DNA of 64,000 bases from Methylobacterium persicinum (GCF_022179525.1 NZ_BPQX01000001.1:1-64000); one strand, 5' to 3'; counted from the stretch's first letter, positions 35,620-44,514 are shown. The notes: generated from the letters alone by a model not told the origin. Made by a program: numbers and translations.

Positions 35620-36162
35620 ATGTCTGAAGCCGCGCCGACATCGCAACTGGACTATATCGAACGCACCGTCGACGTGGTCGCGGCCTATGTCTCGAACAAT
35701 TCCGTCCCTACTGCCGAATTGCCGATGCTCATCGCGAGCGTTCACGAGGCCCTGAACCGGGTCGCCTCCGGCCCCGTGGCCCAGACCACGGAGTCCGTCG
35801 AGAAGCCGAGCCCCGCTCAGATCCGCAAGTCGATCCGCCCCGACGGCCTGGTCAGCTTCATCGACGGCAAGTCGTACAAGACGCTCAAGCGGCATCTCAC
35901 GAAGCACGGCCTCGATCCGCATACCTACCGTGAGCGGTATGGACTGCCGGCCGACTATCCGACGACTTCCGCCAACTACTCGGCCCAGCGCTCCGCTCTG
36001 GCGAAGAGCCTCGGCCTGGGCCAGCCCGGCCGTTCCGGCAATGGGGCCGACGCCATCGACGAGGTCGAGGAAGAGGCTGCTCCCGCCGCCCGCGGCCGTC
36101 GCAAGGCTGCGACTGCCACGGCCAAGGGACGCTCCAGCCGCAAGACGGCCGAAGCCGAGTAA
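35620..36162 (+). CDS. MucR/Ros family transcriptional regulator
   Basis: 180 residues. The MucR core is intact around DGKSYKTLKRHLTKHGLDPHTYRERYGLPADYP with the two zinc-ligand histidines (RHL and KHG) and SLGLGQ after it. Where most MucR proteins have CLEDG, this one reads SFIDG, so the first zinc-ligand cysteine is replaced. The C-terminal 40 residues are an acidic stretch then a Lys/Arg/Ala-rich tail (RRKAATATAKGRSSRK), unlike the short tail of Brucella MucR, and may bind DNA non-specifically. MucR proteins act as global H-NS-like silencers of surface and stress genes. It has its own promoter region and is followed by a hairpin. Confidence 0.93.
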   Translation: MSEAAPTSQLDYIERTVDVVAAYVSNNSVPTAELPMLIASVHEALNRVASGPVAQTTESVEKPSPAQIRKSIRPDGLVSFIDGKSYKTLKRHLTKHGLDPHTYRERYGLPADYPTTSANYSAQRSALAKSLGLGQPGRSGNGADAIDEVEEEAAPAARGRRKAATATAKGRSSRKTAEAE

Positions 36163-36266
36163 TACTCGCGAAGACGCGGTCCTGCGGATGGACAGCCCGA
36201 CGGGCGGCATCGCCGCCGCCCCGGGCCTGCCACCGGACCAGGACTTTTCTTAAAGAACTCACAGGT

Positions 36267-36306
36267 TGAACCCACTGCGCGACAAGCATCGCGCGGTGGG
36301 TTCAAC
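36267..36306 (+). terminator. hairpin downstream of mucR
   Basis: Stem TTGAACCCACTGCGCG/CGCGCGGTGGGTTCAA, 16 bp with a G-T wobble, and an 8-nt loop, 105 nt after the mucR stop. No T-run follows, so termination would be weak or factor-dependent. Confidence 0.55.
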
Positions 36307-36450
36307 CGTTATCCCACCGTAGCTCATGATGATCTGAAGTCGTTCGCATGGGGCCCAACGACCGTCCCCTCCCGCGGTGGAAGGAGGGGCGGGCCACAAG
36401 TCAGCAATCTACAGTTGCGACTCTGACCCACCCCGATGCGGGAAATCCCG

Positions 36451-37884
36451 TCACGCGGCGATCCGGCCCTCCAGCGGGAACACCTTGGCCGGGTTCAGCA
36501 TCCAATCGGGGTCGAACACCGCCTTCACCCGCATCTGCTGCTCCAGGTCCGCCTGGGCGTACTGGAAGCGCATGAGGTCGCGCTTTTCGATGCCGACGCC
36601 GTGCTCGCCGGTAAGACAGCCCCCGACCTCGACGCAGAGCTTCAGGATCTCGTCGCCCGCGGCCTCGGCCTTCTGCAACTCGCCCGGCTTGTTGATGTCG
36701 AACAGGATCAGCGGGTGCAGGTTGCCGTCGCCGGCATGGAAGACGTTGGCGACGCGCAGGCCGTGGCCGGCGCAGATGGTGCCGATCCGCTCCAGGACCG
36801 GCCCGAGCTGGCCGGTGGGGATGGTGCCGTCCATGCAGATGTAGTCGGAGATGCGGCCCGTGGCGCCGAAGGCGGATTTCCGCCCCTTCCAGATCGCCGC
36901 GGATTCCGCCTCCGAGCGGGAGACGCGGACGCTGGTCGGCCGGAAGCCGGCGGCGATGGCCTCGATGCGGCCGAGCATGGCGTCGCACTCGGCCTCAGAC
37001 CCTTCGACCTCGATGATCAGCATCGCTTCGGCATCCCGGGGGTAGCCGGCCTGGGCGAAATCCTCGGTGATCAGGATCGCGTTGCGGTCCATGTACTCGA
37101 TGGCCACGGGGATGATGCCGGCGGCGATGATCGCGGCGACACAATCGCCCGCATCCTCGACCTTCGAGAAGCCGACGAGGACCGGCCGTGCCCCCTCCGC
37201 CGCCCGGAGGATGCGCACGGTGGCCTCGGTGACGATGCCGAGCTGGCCCTCCGAGCCGCAGACGAGGCCCAGGAGGTCGTAGCCCGGCGAATCGAGGTGG
37301 TCGCCCCCGAGTTCGACCACGGTGCCGTCGTTCATCACCAGGGTGACGCCCATGAGATTATTGGTCGTCACGCCGTATTTCAGGCAATGGGCTCCGCCGG
37401 AATTCATGGCGATGTTGCCGGCGATGGTGCAGGCGAGCTGGCTCGACGGGTCCGGGGCGTAGAAGAACCCTTCGTGGGCCACCGAGCCGGAGATGGCGAG
37501 ATTGGTGATGCCGCTCTGCACCCGGGCGACCCGGTCGGCGAAGTCGAGGTCAAGGATCTTCGTCATCTTGGCGGTGCCGAGGATGATGGCATCCCCCTGC
37601 GCGATGGCCCCTCCCGCCAGGGAGGTGCCGGCCCCGCGGGCGACGACGCGCACGCCGTGGGCGTGGCAATAGGCCATCACCTTGGAGACCTCCTCCGTCG
37701 TGGAGGGAAGGACCACCGCCAGCGGCATCTGCCGGTAGGCGGTGAGGCCGTCGGTCTCGAAGGCCCGGCGCTCGTCCTCGGAGGTGATCAGCGCCTCGGC
37801 GGCCACCAGGGGCGCGAGGCCGGCGATGATCTCATCCCGCCGGGCGAGGACGGACGGATCGGGATCGGGGAAGCGGATGGTCAT
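36451..37884 (-). CDS. glcD: glycolate oxidase subunit GlcD (FAD-linked)
   Basis: 477 residues from the ATG at 37884. The N-terminal PCMH FAD domain (about 40-220) has VVARGAGTSLAGGAI, the SGITNLAISG stretch and NSGGAHCLKYGVT. The C-terminal FAD-oxidase domain has HAGDGNLHPLILFD and CVEVGGCLTGEHGVGIEKR. GlcD oxidises glycolate or D-lactate and normally works with GlcE and GlcF. Neither gene lies next to it, so the partners are elsewhere or this is a stand-alone D-2-hydroxyacid dehydrogenase. The role in photorespiratory glycolate or lactate use is an inference from family. Confidence 0.92.
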   Translation of the reverse strand: MTIRFPDPDPSVLARRDEIIAGLAPLVAAEALITSEDERRAFETDGLTAYRQMPLAVVLPSTTEEVSKVMAYCHAHGVRVVARGAGTSLAGGAIAQGDAIILGTAKMTKILDLDFADRVARVQSGITNLAISGSVAHEGFFYAPDPSSQLACTIAGNIAMNSGGAHCLKYGVTTNNLMGVTLVMNDGTVVELGGDHLDSPGYDLLGLVCGSEGQLGIVTEATVRILRAAEGARPVLVGFSKVEDAGDCVAAIIAAGIIPVAIEYMDRNAILITEDFAQAGYPRDAEAMLIIEVEGSEAECDAMLGRIEAIAAGFRPTSVRVSRSEAESAAIWKGRKSAFGATGRISDYICMDGTIPTGQLGPVLERIGTICAGHGLRVANVFHAGDGNLHPLILFDINKPGELQKAEAAGDEILKLCVEVGGCLTGEHGVGIEKRDLMRFQYAQADLEQQMRVKAVFDPDWMLNPAKVFPLEGRIAA

Positions 37885-38072
37885 GGGGTCTCGGGGTCCC
37901 TCGTGTCGCGAGGTGATCGGGCGTACCCGCATCATGCACCCGGGCCGCTCCCCTCGGCAACGGCGATAGCCGGGTCACAATCCGGCCACGGCCGGGTCCT
38001 AAGCGTCGCAGCTTCCGAGGCGCGGACCCGTGGGGGAGGACCCGTGGGCCCCCTCGCACGAACCGGAACGCC

Positions 38073-39101
38073 ATGACGCCCTCGGCCGCGACCGCCCTGC
38101 TCGACCACGCCTTCGACGCCGACACGGCCGTGCAGGCCGACGGCGCGCGGGACCTCGGCCTGCGCAGCCTGAATCTCGGCATCAGCGCCCTGCAGGAGGT
38201 GACCGCCGCCTTCGACGGCGCCCTAGGCGAGGCCTTCGAACGCGCCGTGGACATGATCCTCGGCACCGGGGGACGGGTGATCGTCAGCGGCATCGGCAAG
38301 AGCGGCCATGTCGGGCGCAAGCTCGCGGCGACGCTGGCCTCCACCGGCACCCATGCCTTCTTCGTCCACCCGACGGAGGCGAGCCACGGCGACCTCGGCA
38401 TGATCGCCCGCGACGACGTGATCCTTGCCCTGTCATGGTCCGGCGAGACGGCCGAACTGTCCGACCTCGTGGGCTTCTCCCGGCGCTACTCGATCCCGCT
38501 CATCGCGGTGACGCGCAACGCGGCGAGCACCCTGGGCAAGGCCGCCGACGTGGTGCTGGAACTGCCGCGGGTGCGCGAATCCTGCCCGCACGACCTCGCG
38601 CCGACCTCCTCCAGCCTGATCCAGCTGGCCCTGGGCGACGCCCTGGCGGTGACCCTGCTGGAGCGGCGGGGCTTCACCTCGGCCCGCTTCCACACGCTCC
38701 ATCCCGGCGGGACGCTCGCCGCCCGGCTGAAGACCGTGCAGCACCTGATGCACGGGGGCTCCGAGATGCCCCTCGTCCACGAGGACGCGCTGATGTCCGA
38801 GGTGCTGATCGAGATGGCGGCCCGGCGCTACGGCTGCGTCGGCGTCACCGGGCCGGACGGGCGCCTCGTGGGCATCGTCACCGACGGCGACCTGCGCCGC
38901 CACATGGGCCCGGCGATCCTCGACACCCCGGTCCACAAGGTGATGACCCGGGACCCCATTACCCTGGAGCCGCACAAGCTGGCCCATGCCGCCCTGGAGC
39001 TGATGAACCGCCGGCTCATCACGGCAGTCTTCGCCGTGGCCGACGGCCGCCCCGTCGGCATCCTGCACGTCCACGACCTGCTGCGCGCCGGCATCGTCTG
39101 A
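38073..39101 (+). CDS. kdsD: arabinose-5-phosphate isomerase KdsD (KpsF/GutQ family)
   Basis: 342 residues. The SIS sugar-isomerase domain covers about 40-175 with GRVIVSGIGKSGHVGRKLAATLASTGT and LSWSGETAEL. Two CBS domains follow at about 220-275 and 285-342. It converts ribulose-5-phosphate to arabinose-5-phosphate, the first step toward the Kdo of lipopolysaccharide. The usual lptC-lptA-lptB neighbours are absent. It is divergent from glcD across a 188-nt gap. Confidence 0.95.
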   Translation: MTPSAATALLDHAFDADTAVQADGARDLGLRSLNLGISALQEVTAAFDGALGEAFERAVDMILGTGGRVIVSGIGKSGHVGRKLAATLASTGTHAFFVHPTEASHGDLGMIARDDVILALSWSGETAELSDLVGFSRRYSIPLIAVTRNAASTLGKAADVVLELPRVRESCPHDLAPTSSSLIQLALGDALAVTLLERRGFTSARFHTLHPGGTLAARLKTVQHLMHGGSEMPLVHEDALMSEVLIEMAARRYGCVGVTGPDGRLVGIVTDGDLRRHMGPAILDTPVHKVMTRDPITLEPHKLAHAALELMNRRLITAVFAVADGRPVGILHVHDLLRAGIV

Positions 39102-39143
39102 GGCGACGTCTGAAAGACTACGGGGTGCCGCCGGAATAGCGCG

Positions 39144-39182
39144 CCCCTGGGTTGCTTCGCTCTGATCGCCGAAGGCGAAGAG
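39144..39182. repeat. fragment of repeat family B
   Basis: CCCTGGGTTGCTTCGCTCTGATCGCCGAAGGCGAAG: the central and right part of the B element, between kdsD and the convergent SHOCT gene. Confidence 0.6.
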
Positions 39183-39188
39183 GCGCGG

Positions 39189-39995
39189 TCAAAGCCGTGC
39201 CAGAAGCTCCGCCTTCTTGCTCTGGAACTCGTCGCTAGTGAGAACGCCGCGGGCGTGCAGGTCGGCGAGGCGCTCGATCGTGGCCAGGATGTCATCGGCA
39301 CCCGCCTGTCCGGACGCCCCTTGCGGCGCACGGACCGGCTCCGGCGCCGGCGGCGGGGCGGATGCCTCCGCGCCGATGCGGCTTAGCCGGTCGAGGGAGA
39401 CCGGACCCGCCGAGCCGCTGAAGCGCAGCAGGCCGTTCGACTGCGAGACGCCCGAGATATCCTGGTCGCCCGTGTCGTAGACGATGACGCCCGCCCCCTC
39501 ATCGACGGCCAGACGCCGGCTTTCGGGGAAATAGGCGTAGCGCATGCCGTCCTGCGACCCGGTGGCGGAGGGACGCCCGAGGCCGCCGGGCCACCATTCC
39601 CCCGCGCCCAAGGGCCGCCCGCCTAATGACGTCGAGGCGAAGCCCTCCGCCGGCAGGGTCGCGGCGAGTTCAGCGCACAGGGAGGCGACCCGCGCCCGAA
39701 GTTCCTCGTCGAACAGGCGGCCGACCATTGTCATGCCGCCTTCCGTCCATTGTCCCATCCCACCGAGATCGGGATGGTCGAACTGGGCCATCCGACCGTG
39801 GCCGCGCTCCAGGGCGCGCAGGAGATGCCTGACCGCGTCCAGGCCGACGCCGTGGCGGTCGGCCACCGTCTGAAGCCCCGACGCATGCTCGAACCCGCCG
39901 CCATCGAGGAAGCCGGTGTCGTCCGAGGAAGAATCCACACCGATCCGTGTCATGGCGGCCTCCAGCATCACCCGAAGAGAGGACAGGATGGACAC
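39189..39995 (-). CDS. SHOCT-domain protein of unknown function
   Basis: 268 residues. The last 40 (DDILATIERLADLHARGVLTSDEFQSKKAELLARL) are a clear SHOCT module, a short helical oligomerisation domain. Before it is a beta-rich region with MRYAYFPESRRLAVD...VIVYDTGDQDISGVSQ, followed by a Pro/Ala linker. The N-terminal half is helical with DGVGLDAVRHLLRALERGHGRMAQF-like text and no known domain. It lies 22 nt after the nitroreductase gene on the same strand, so they are probably co-transcribed. Confidence 0.85.
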   Translation of the reverse strand: MSILSSLRVMLEAAMTRIGVDSSSDDTGFLDGGGFEHASGLQTVADRHGVGLDAVRHLLRALERGHGRMAQFDHPDLGGMGQWTEGGMTMVGRLFDEELRARVASLCAELAATLPAEGFASTSLGGRPLGAGEWWPGGLGRPSATGSQDGMRYAYFPESRRLAVDEGAGVIVYDTGDQDISGVSQSNGLLRFSGSAGPVSLDRLSRIGAEASAPPPAPEPVRAPQGASGQAGADDILATIERLADLHARGVLTSDEFQSKKAELLARL

Positions 39996-40017
39996 GGCCG
40001 CAGCCGCCCGCCCCGGG

Positions 40018-40626
40018 TCAATCGATGCCGGCGGGGAACGGACCGGCCACGACGAAATCGGTGATCGGGCGGCGTCCGTTCGGCGCCTCCCGGGAGCGCT
40101 GCTCCTCGGAGAGGTCGGCCTCGGCCCGCTTGCGGCCCACCGCGAAGGCCGCCTCGATCCGGTGATGCTCCGGCAGGCGCAGCACGTCCGGCGCCCGGGC
40201 GTGATCGAACCCGGTCATGCCGTGGGCGTGCCAGCCCTGGCGGATCGCCTGGAGCTGGAAGGCGAGGGAGGCGGCGCCCGCGTCGAAGGAGGCGCTGTAG
40301 GAAGGCTTCAATTCGTCCCCGACACGCATCCGGCCATTGGACACGATGAACACGATCGCCCCGGTCTCCGCGACCCAGCGCTGGTTGCCGGGTACGAGGA
40401 GGTCGAAGAACGTCGGCCAGTGGGCATCGTCCTTCAGCGCGTAGAGGAACCGCCAGGGCTGGGAATTGTAGCCCGAGGGCGACCAGCGGGCCGCCTCGAC
40501 CATCCGCATCAGCTCGGATTCCGGCACGGCCTCCCCGGTGAAGGCCCGGGGGGAATGCCGCTCGACGAAGATCGGATCGATCTCATGGTCGGGCCGGCGG
40601 GGCTGGGGTAGGGTCACGGTGCGCAT
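40018..40626 (-). CDS. nitroreductase family FMN oxidoreductase
   Basis: 202 residues from the ATG at 40626; the in-frame extension upstream has no homology. FMN-binding motifs: FVERHSPRAFTGE at the start, AARWSPSGYNSQPWRFLYA, and the C-terminal EAAFAVGRK segment. It reduces quinones, nitroaromatics or enones with NAD(P)H. The substrate is unknown. It sits between a GcrA-like mini-protein and the SHOCT gene on the same strand. Confidence 0.9.
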   Translation of the reverse strand: MRTVTLPQPRRPDHEIDPIFVERHSPRAFTGEAVPESELMRMVEAARWSPSGYNSQPWRFLYALKDDAHWPTFFDLLVPGNQRWVAETGAIVFIVSNGRMRVGDELKPSYSASFDAGAASLAFQLQAIRQGWHAHGMTGFDHARAPDVLRLPEHHRIEAAFAVGRKRAEADLSEEQRSREAPNGRRPITDFVVAGPFPAGID

Positions 40627-40705
40627 CTCCGGTCGGTCCGCATCCGTCGCGGACGACGCGGACCTTGCCCGATGCACATGACGCGACGCAAACGCACCCG
40701 CAGAA

Positions 40706-40939
40706 TCAGCGAATGCGGCCGGGGCGGGCCGGCTCGAACACGATCCGCCGGTGGAAGGCGCACCAGCTCTTTCCGTCGGCCACGGGCGCCCCGCAGCAGA
40801 CGGCCTGATCGCTCGGCTCGCCGATGATGTACTTGCACACGAAGGCGCCCGACTGGGCGAACGGCACGCGCAGGTCCGCCGACGGCTCCTCGACGGTCTC
40901 GGCGTCTCCAATCTGCGACATGCGGACGAGTTGGTTCAT
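40706..40939 (-). CDS. small GcrA-like zinc-binding protein
   Basis: 77 residues from the ATG at 40939. A C-terminal pattern CCGAPVADGKSWCAFHRRIVF resembles the end of the alphaproteobacterial cell-cycle regulator GcrA (CxxP...YCxxH), and VCKYIIGEP precedes it. The N-terminal helix-turn-helix of full-length GcrA (about 170 residues) is lacking, so this is a stand-alone C-terminal-type module. Function unknown: it may compete with or modulate GcrA, or simply bind zinc. The frame extends further upstream without homology. Confidence 0.65.
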   Translation of the reverse strand: MNQLVRMSQIGDAETVEEPSADLRVPFAQSGAFVCKYIIGEPSDQAVCCGAPVADGKSWCAFHRRIVFEPARPGRIR

Positions 40940-41290
40940 CGGTCGTGTCCTGAACGGCGACCGCGGGGCCGCCCCTTGTAGCTGCGGAGGTGAAACGCCC
41001 TGCCGTCCGTGGGCCTTTCCGGCGGGTTGCCCCTGGTGCAACGCACTGGAAAGACCCCGGCACCGATCCATGACCGGCACAGAGCTGTCATCGTATTGTC
41101 GTAGCTGGGGTAGAATGCCTTGAAAACAAGTGCGTCCTGCGCTCAGCGCAATTGACCACAGTGGTGGGTGCGTAGCTGACCGCTCGTCGATGACGGATCG
41201 AGCTCGGCCTCAGCCGATTGAGCTTCGCCCCCGTGCATCGGGCCGCCCCATGTGGTTTGTTCGCCCTGACGAAACCGCACGGGACCTATC
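40940..41290. other. intergenic region between the GcrA-like gene and sseA
   Basis: About 350 bp that must hold the promoters of two divergent genes. I see no convincing small gene or RNA. TTGTTCGCCCTGACGAAACC near 41258-41277 is the only unusual short stretch near the sseA start. No strong operator is visible. Confidence 0.5.
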
Positions 41291-42133
41291 ATGACGCACC
41301 AGCCCCTCGTGACGCCCGCTTGGCTGCGCGAGCGCCTCTCCGCGCCGGACATCGTCGTCCTGGATGCCTCCTGGTACCTGCCCGCCGCGGGGCGCGATCC
41401 GGAGGCCGAATACCGGGCGGCGCACATCCCCGGGGCCATCCGCTTCGACCTCGATGCCATGAGCGACACCGAATCGAGCCTGCCGCACATGCTGCCGCGG
41501 CCGGAGGTCTTCGCCTCCCGGATGCGGGCGCTCGGCATCGGCGACGGGCAGCAGGTCGTGGTCTACGACGGCCAGGGGCTGTTCTCGGCCCCCCGCGTCT
41601 GGTGGATGCTCAAGACCTTCGGGATGCGCGACGCCCTGGTCCTCGACGGCGGCCTGCCCGCCTGGATCGCCGCCGGCTACCCCACCGAGGAGGGCGAGGC
41701 GCAGCCCCGGGAGCGGCGGCACTTCACCGCCCGCCTCGACCACGGCGCCGTGGCGGACGGGAACGACGTCGCCCGCGCCCTGGAGAGCGGATCGGCCCAA
41801 GTGGTCGATGCGAGGTCCGGCCCCCGCTTCCGCGGCGAGGAATCGGAGCCGCGCCCGGGCGTGCGCCCCGGTCACATGCCGGGGGCGAAGAACCTTCATT
41901 ACGCCGCGCTTCAGAAGGACGGCCGGATGAAGAGCCCGGACGAGCTGGCGGAGGTGTTCGCCGCCAACGGGGTCGATCCGGCCCGGCCGGTGATGACCAC
42001 CTGCGGATCGGGCGTGACCGCGGCGATCATCAGCCTCGCCCTGGAGACGATGGGCCACCCTGCCCGCAGCCTCTACGACGGTTCGTGGTCGGAATGGGGG
42101 GCGGACACCACGCGACCGGTGGAGAAGGGCTGA
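41291..42133 (+). CDS. sseA: 3-mercaptopyruvate sulfurtransferase (rhodanese family)
   Basis: 280 residues with two rhodanese domains. The C-terminal active loop is CGSGVTA with C238, the MST-type rather than thiosulfate-sulfurtransferase-type loop. DASWYLPAAGRDPEAEYRAAHIPGAIRFD opens the inactive first domain. It transfers sulphur from 3-mercaptopyruvate to thiols or cyanide, in cysteine breakdown and sulphane sulphur metabolism. It converges with the iron permease gene. Confidence 0.95.
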   Translation: MTHQPLVTPAWLRERLSAPDIVVLDASWYLPAAGRDPEAEYRAAHIPGAIRFDLDAMSDTESSLPHMLPRPEVFASRMRALGIGDGQQVVVYDGQGLFSAPRVWWMLKTFGMRDALVLDGGLPAWIAAGYPTEEGEAQPRERRHFTARLDHGAVADGNDVARALESGSAQVVDARSGPRFRGEESEPRPGVRPGHMPGAKNLHYAALQKDGRMKSPDELAEVFAANGVDPARPVMTTCGSGVTAAIISLALETMGHPARSLYDGSWSEWGADTTRPVEKG

Positions 42134-42144
42134 ACGCCTCCTCT

Positions 42145-42156
42145 CCCCCCCCCCCC
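42145..42156. repeat. poly-C tract of 12 in a GC-rich terminator
   Basis: A run of 12 C residues, followed by GCGAAGGGGGGAGG, forms a hairpin CCTCCCCCC/GGGGGGAGG. It lies in the 51-bp gap between the convergent sseA and ftrC genes. It looks like a remnant of repeat family A and could serve as a shared terminator. Homopolymer length may vary between cells, but no reading frame is affected. Confidence 0.5.
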
Positions 42157-42184
42157 GCGAAGGGGGGAGGAACGCGAACGGACC

Positions 42185-43024
42185 CTAAGCCGTCCGCACC
42201 GCCCGGCGCTTGTCGGCCCGGCGCTTGTCGGCGGCGACCCACTGCATCAGCACCACCATGACCACGATGGTGGCGATGTAGACGGCGAGCTGCAGGGCGG
42301 TGGGGCGGTCCGTGTAGCCGACCAGGGCGTGGAGCACGCGACCCGTCCAGGAATTCTCGGCGATCAGGCCCGAACTGTTCCACACCGTGTGGCCGAGGAT
42401 GTCGATCACGCCCGCATTGGCGAGGAACTGCGCCGCCTGAGAGGCGAGGCCTGCCGCCAGGAAGGTGATGAGCACGCTGGTCACCGTGAAGACGTGGCGT
42501 GCCGGGATCGAGGCGAGGCCGAGATAGCTCACCGCCGAGAGCAGGATGCCCGCGCCGACGCCCGCCAGCGCGCCGAACTGGATGTCGGCGCCGGACGTGC
42601 CCGAGGCCACGAGACCGTAGAGGAACAGCACCAGCTCCGCCCCCTCCCGCAGGATCGCGGCGCCGACGACGATGGCCAGAGCCGCCGCCTCCCGCTGGCC
42701 GCTACGCACGGCCTCTCCGGCGGCCCGCAACTCGCCGGCGAGTTCCCGGCCGTGCTTACTCATCCAGGTGTTGTGCCAGATCAGCAGCAGCACGGCGACG
42801 ATCAGCACCGCCGCATTCAGGAGGTCCTGACCGCTGCCCTCGAAGGCGTCGGAGATCCTCTCCGCGAACAGGGCGACCAGGGCCGCGCCGCCGAGCCCCC
42901 CGGCGACGCCCAGCAGCACCCAGCGCATCCGGCCGGGAATGCCCCGCGTCGCCGCGAGCACGATGGAGATGATGAGGCCCGCCTCGATGACCTCGCGGAA
43001 GGCGATAACGAAGGCACCGATCAT
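42185..43024 (-). CDS. ftrC: FTR1 family iron permease (FtrC type)
   Basis: 279 residues with seven membrane segments. The two iron-translocation motifs are REVIE (10-14) and REGAE at about residue 126, exactly as in EfeU and FtrC. It imports Fe(III) after oxidation of Fe(II) by upstream partners. It follows the polyferredoxin gene by 33 nt on the same strand and completes an ftrA-B-D-C operon. The C-terminus is basic (ADKRRADKRRAVRTA). Confidence 0.94.
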   Translation of the reverse strand: MIGAFVIAFREVIEAGLIISIVLAATRGIPGRMRWVLLGVAGGLGGAALVALFAERISDAFEGSGQDLLNAAVLIVAVLLLIWHNTWMSKHGRELAGELRAAGEAVRSGQREAAALAIVVGAAILREGAELVLFLYGLVASGTSGADIQFGALAGVGAGILLSAVSYLGLASIPARHVFTVTSVLITFLAAGLASQAAQFLANAGVIDILGHTVWNSSGLIAENSWTGRVLHALVGYTDRPTALQLAVYIATIVVMVVLMQWVAADKRRADKRRAVRTA

Positions 43025-43057
43025 GATGCGATTTCCCGTATGTGCGCGGGACCCGCG

Positions 43058-44506
43058 CTACCAGATCCAGAACAGCAACACCCAGTTGGCGACCGAGACG
43101 GCCGCCGCGCAGGCGATGCAGGCACAGGCGGCCGCCCGGCGCAGCCCCCCCGCGGAGAGCCCGGCCACCCGCCACGCCAGCCACACGCTCCACAGGGCCG
43201 CCCCGGCGAGGAGCGCGGCCCGGATCTCCGCCACGTAGGGCACGACGATCCCGTCCCCCCGCAGGAAGGTGACCGTGAGCGCCGACAGGCCGAGGAAGAC
43301 GCCGCACCCGGCGATCGGGATCAGCGTCTGCGTGAGATGGTGGAAGCGCCGGAGCGAGCCCGGCCCGAGCAACCGGGCCGCCGCCGCCACGAGGGCCGAC
43401 AGGACGAGGCCGAGCCCGATGGTGGCCGCACCCATGTAGAACAGCAGGATCGCCCCATCGAGGAGCGTCATCACGTCGTTCTTGTCGGGATAGTTAGTGA
43501 GGACGAACCACGGGGCCGAATGGTCCAGGGGCCAAGTGGTGCCGCGCTCGATCAGCCACGTGGCCGCCGCCTGCTTCATGTCGAGGAACCAGGGGCTCGA
43601 CGACCACTGGAACGCGCCGACCGCCAGCCCGAGCATCCCGAACAGGATGAGGACGGTCTGCTCCCACGAGGGCTGGTCGCCGGCCACGTGGACGATCTCG
43701 CTGTTGGGCGAGCGCAGGGCGAGGCGCACGGCGCCCCGGTGGCCGGAGCAGCGCCCGCACATGTGGCAGGCCCCGGCGCCGCGCATCGTCTTCACGGGGA
43801 CGAGGGGCGCGCAGTTGAAGCTCGCCCCGCCCCGGGCCGGCTTCGGCGAGGCCGCCCAGGCGGCCCGATCCACCTGGAAGCTGAGGGGCGCCAGCTTCGA
43901 GAGCACCGCGAACACCCCGTTGACCGGGCAAAGATAACGGCACCACACCCGCTTGTTGCGCCCGTAGAGCAGGCCGACGACGATCGCCGCCAGGGTCGAG
44001 CCGCCAAGCACGGCCAGCACCGGCTTGGGATAGCCGTAGACGCTGGTCATCTGCCCGTAGACGGTGGTGCCGGCGAAGGCGATGAACGGCCAGCCGCTCC
44101 AGGTGATCCAGCGGGGCACCGCATAGCCCCGGCTCCAGCGGCTCGCGACTTCGGTGAGCGCGCCCTCCGGGCAGAACACCCCGCACCAGACGCGGCCCAC
44201 CAGCACCATGCTCACCAGCACGAAGGGCCACCAGATGCCCCAGAAGGCGAACTGGGCGGCCAGCGTCAGGTTGGTCCAGATGTGCTGGGAATTGTCCGGC
44301 AGGGGCAGGAAGGCGGGCACCGCCACCAGCACCGCGTAGACCGCCACCACGATCCATTGCACCGCACGGATCGCGCCGGCATGGGCGCGCAGCCAATCGC
44401 CGAAGCGGGCGACGCGGATGTCGAGCGCACGGGCGCGGGGCCGGGCCATCGCCCTGCCGGCCAGCGCCAGATCGGCACCCACTGATCCGCCTGCCCGAGT
44501 GCTCAC
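43058..44506 (-). CDS. ftrD: polyferredoxin membrane protein (FtrD type)
   Basis: 482 residues. Several membrane segments frame two 4Fe-4S motifs (VWCGVFCPEGAL and WCRYLCPVNGVF) and a third cysteine cluster CHMCGRCSGHRG, as in FtrD/NapH/NosR relatives. In Bordetella and Brucella FtrABCD it is the membrane electron carrier that accepts electrons from Fe(II) oxidation. It is preceded by the cupredoxin gene with an 8-nt gap, so translation is coupled. Confidence 0.9.
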   Translation of the reverse strand: MSTRAGGSVGADLALAGRAMARPRARALDIRVARFGDWLRAHAGAIRAVQWIVVAVYAVLVAVPAFLPLPDNSQHIWTNLTLAAQFAFWGIWWPFVLVSMVLVGRVWCGVFCPEGALTEVASRWSRGYAVPRWITWSGWPFIAFAGTTVYGQMTSVYGYPKPVLAVLGGSTLAAIVVGLLYGRNKRVWCRYLCPVNGVFAVLSKLAPLSFQVDRAAWAASPKPARGGASFNCAPLVPVKTMRGAGACHMCGRCSGHRGAVRLALRSPNSEIVHVAGDQPSWEQTVLILFGMLGLAVGAFQWSSSPWFLDMKQAAATWLIERGTTWPLDHSAPWFVLTNYPDKNDVMTLLDGAILLFYMGAATIGLGLVLSALVAAAARLLGPGSLRRFHHLTQTLIPIAGCGVFLGLSALTVTFLRGDGIVVPYVAEIRAALLAGAALWSVWLAWRVAGLSAGGLRRAAACACIACAAAVSVANWVLLFWIW

Positions 44507-44514
44507 TTAATGTC

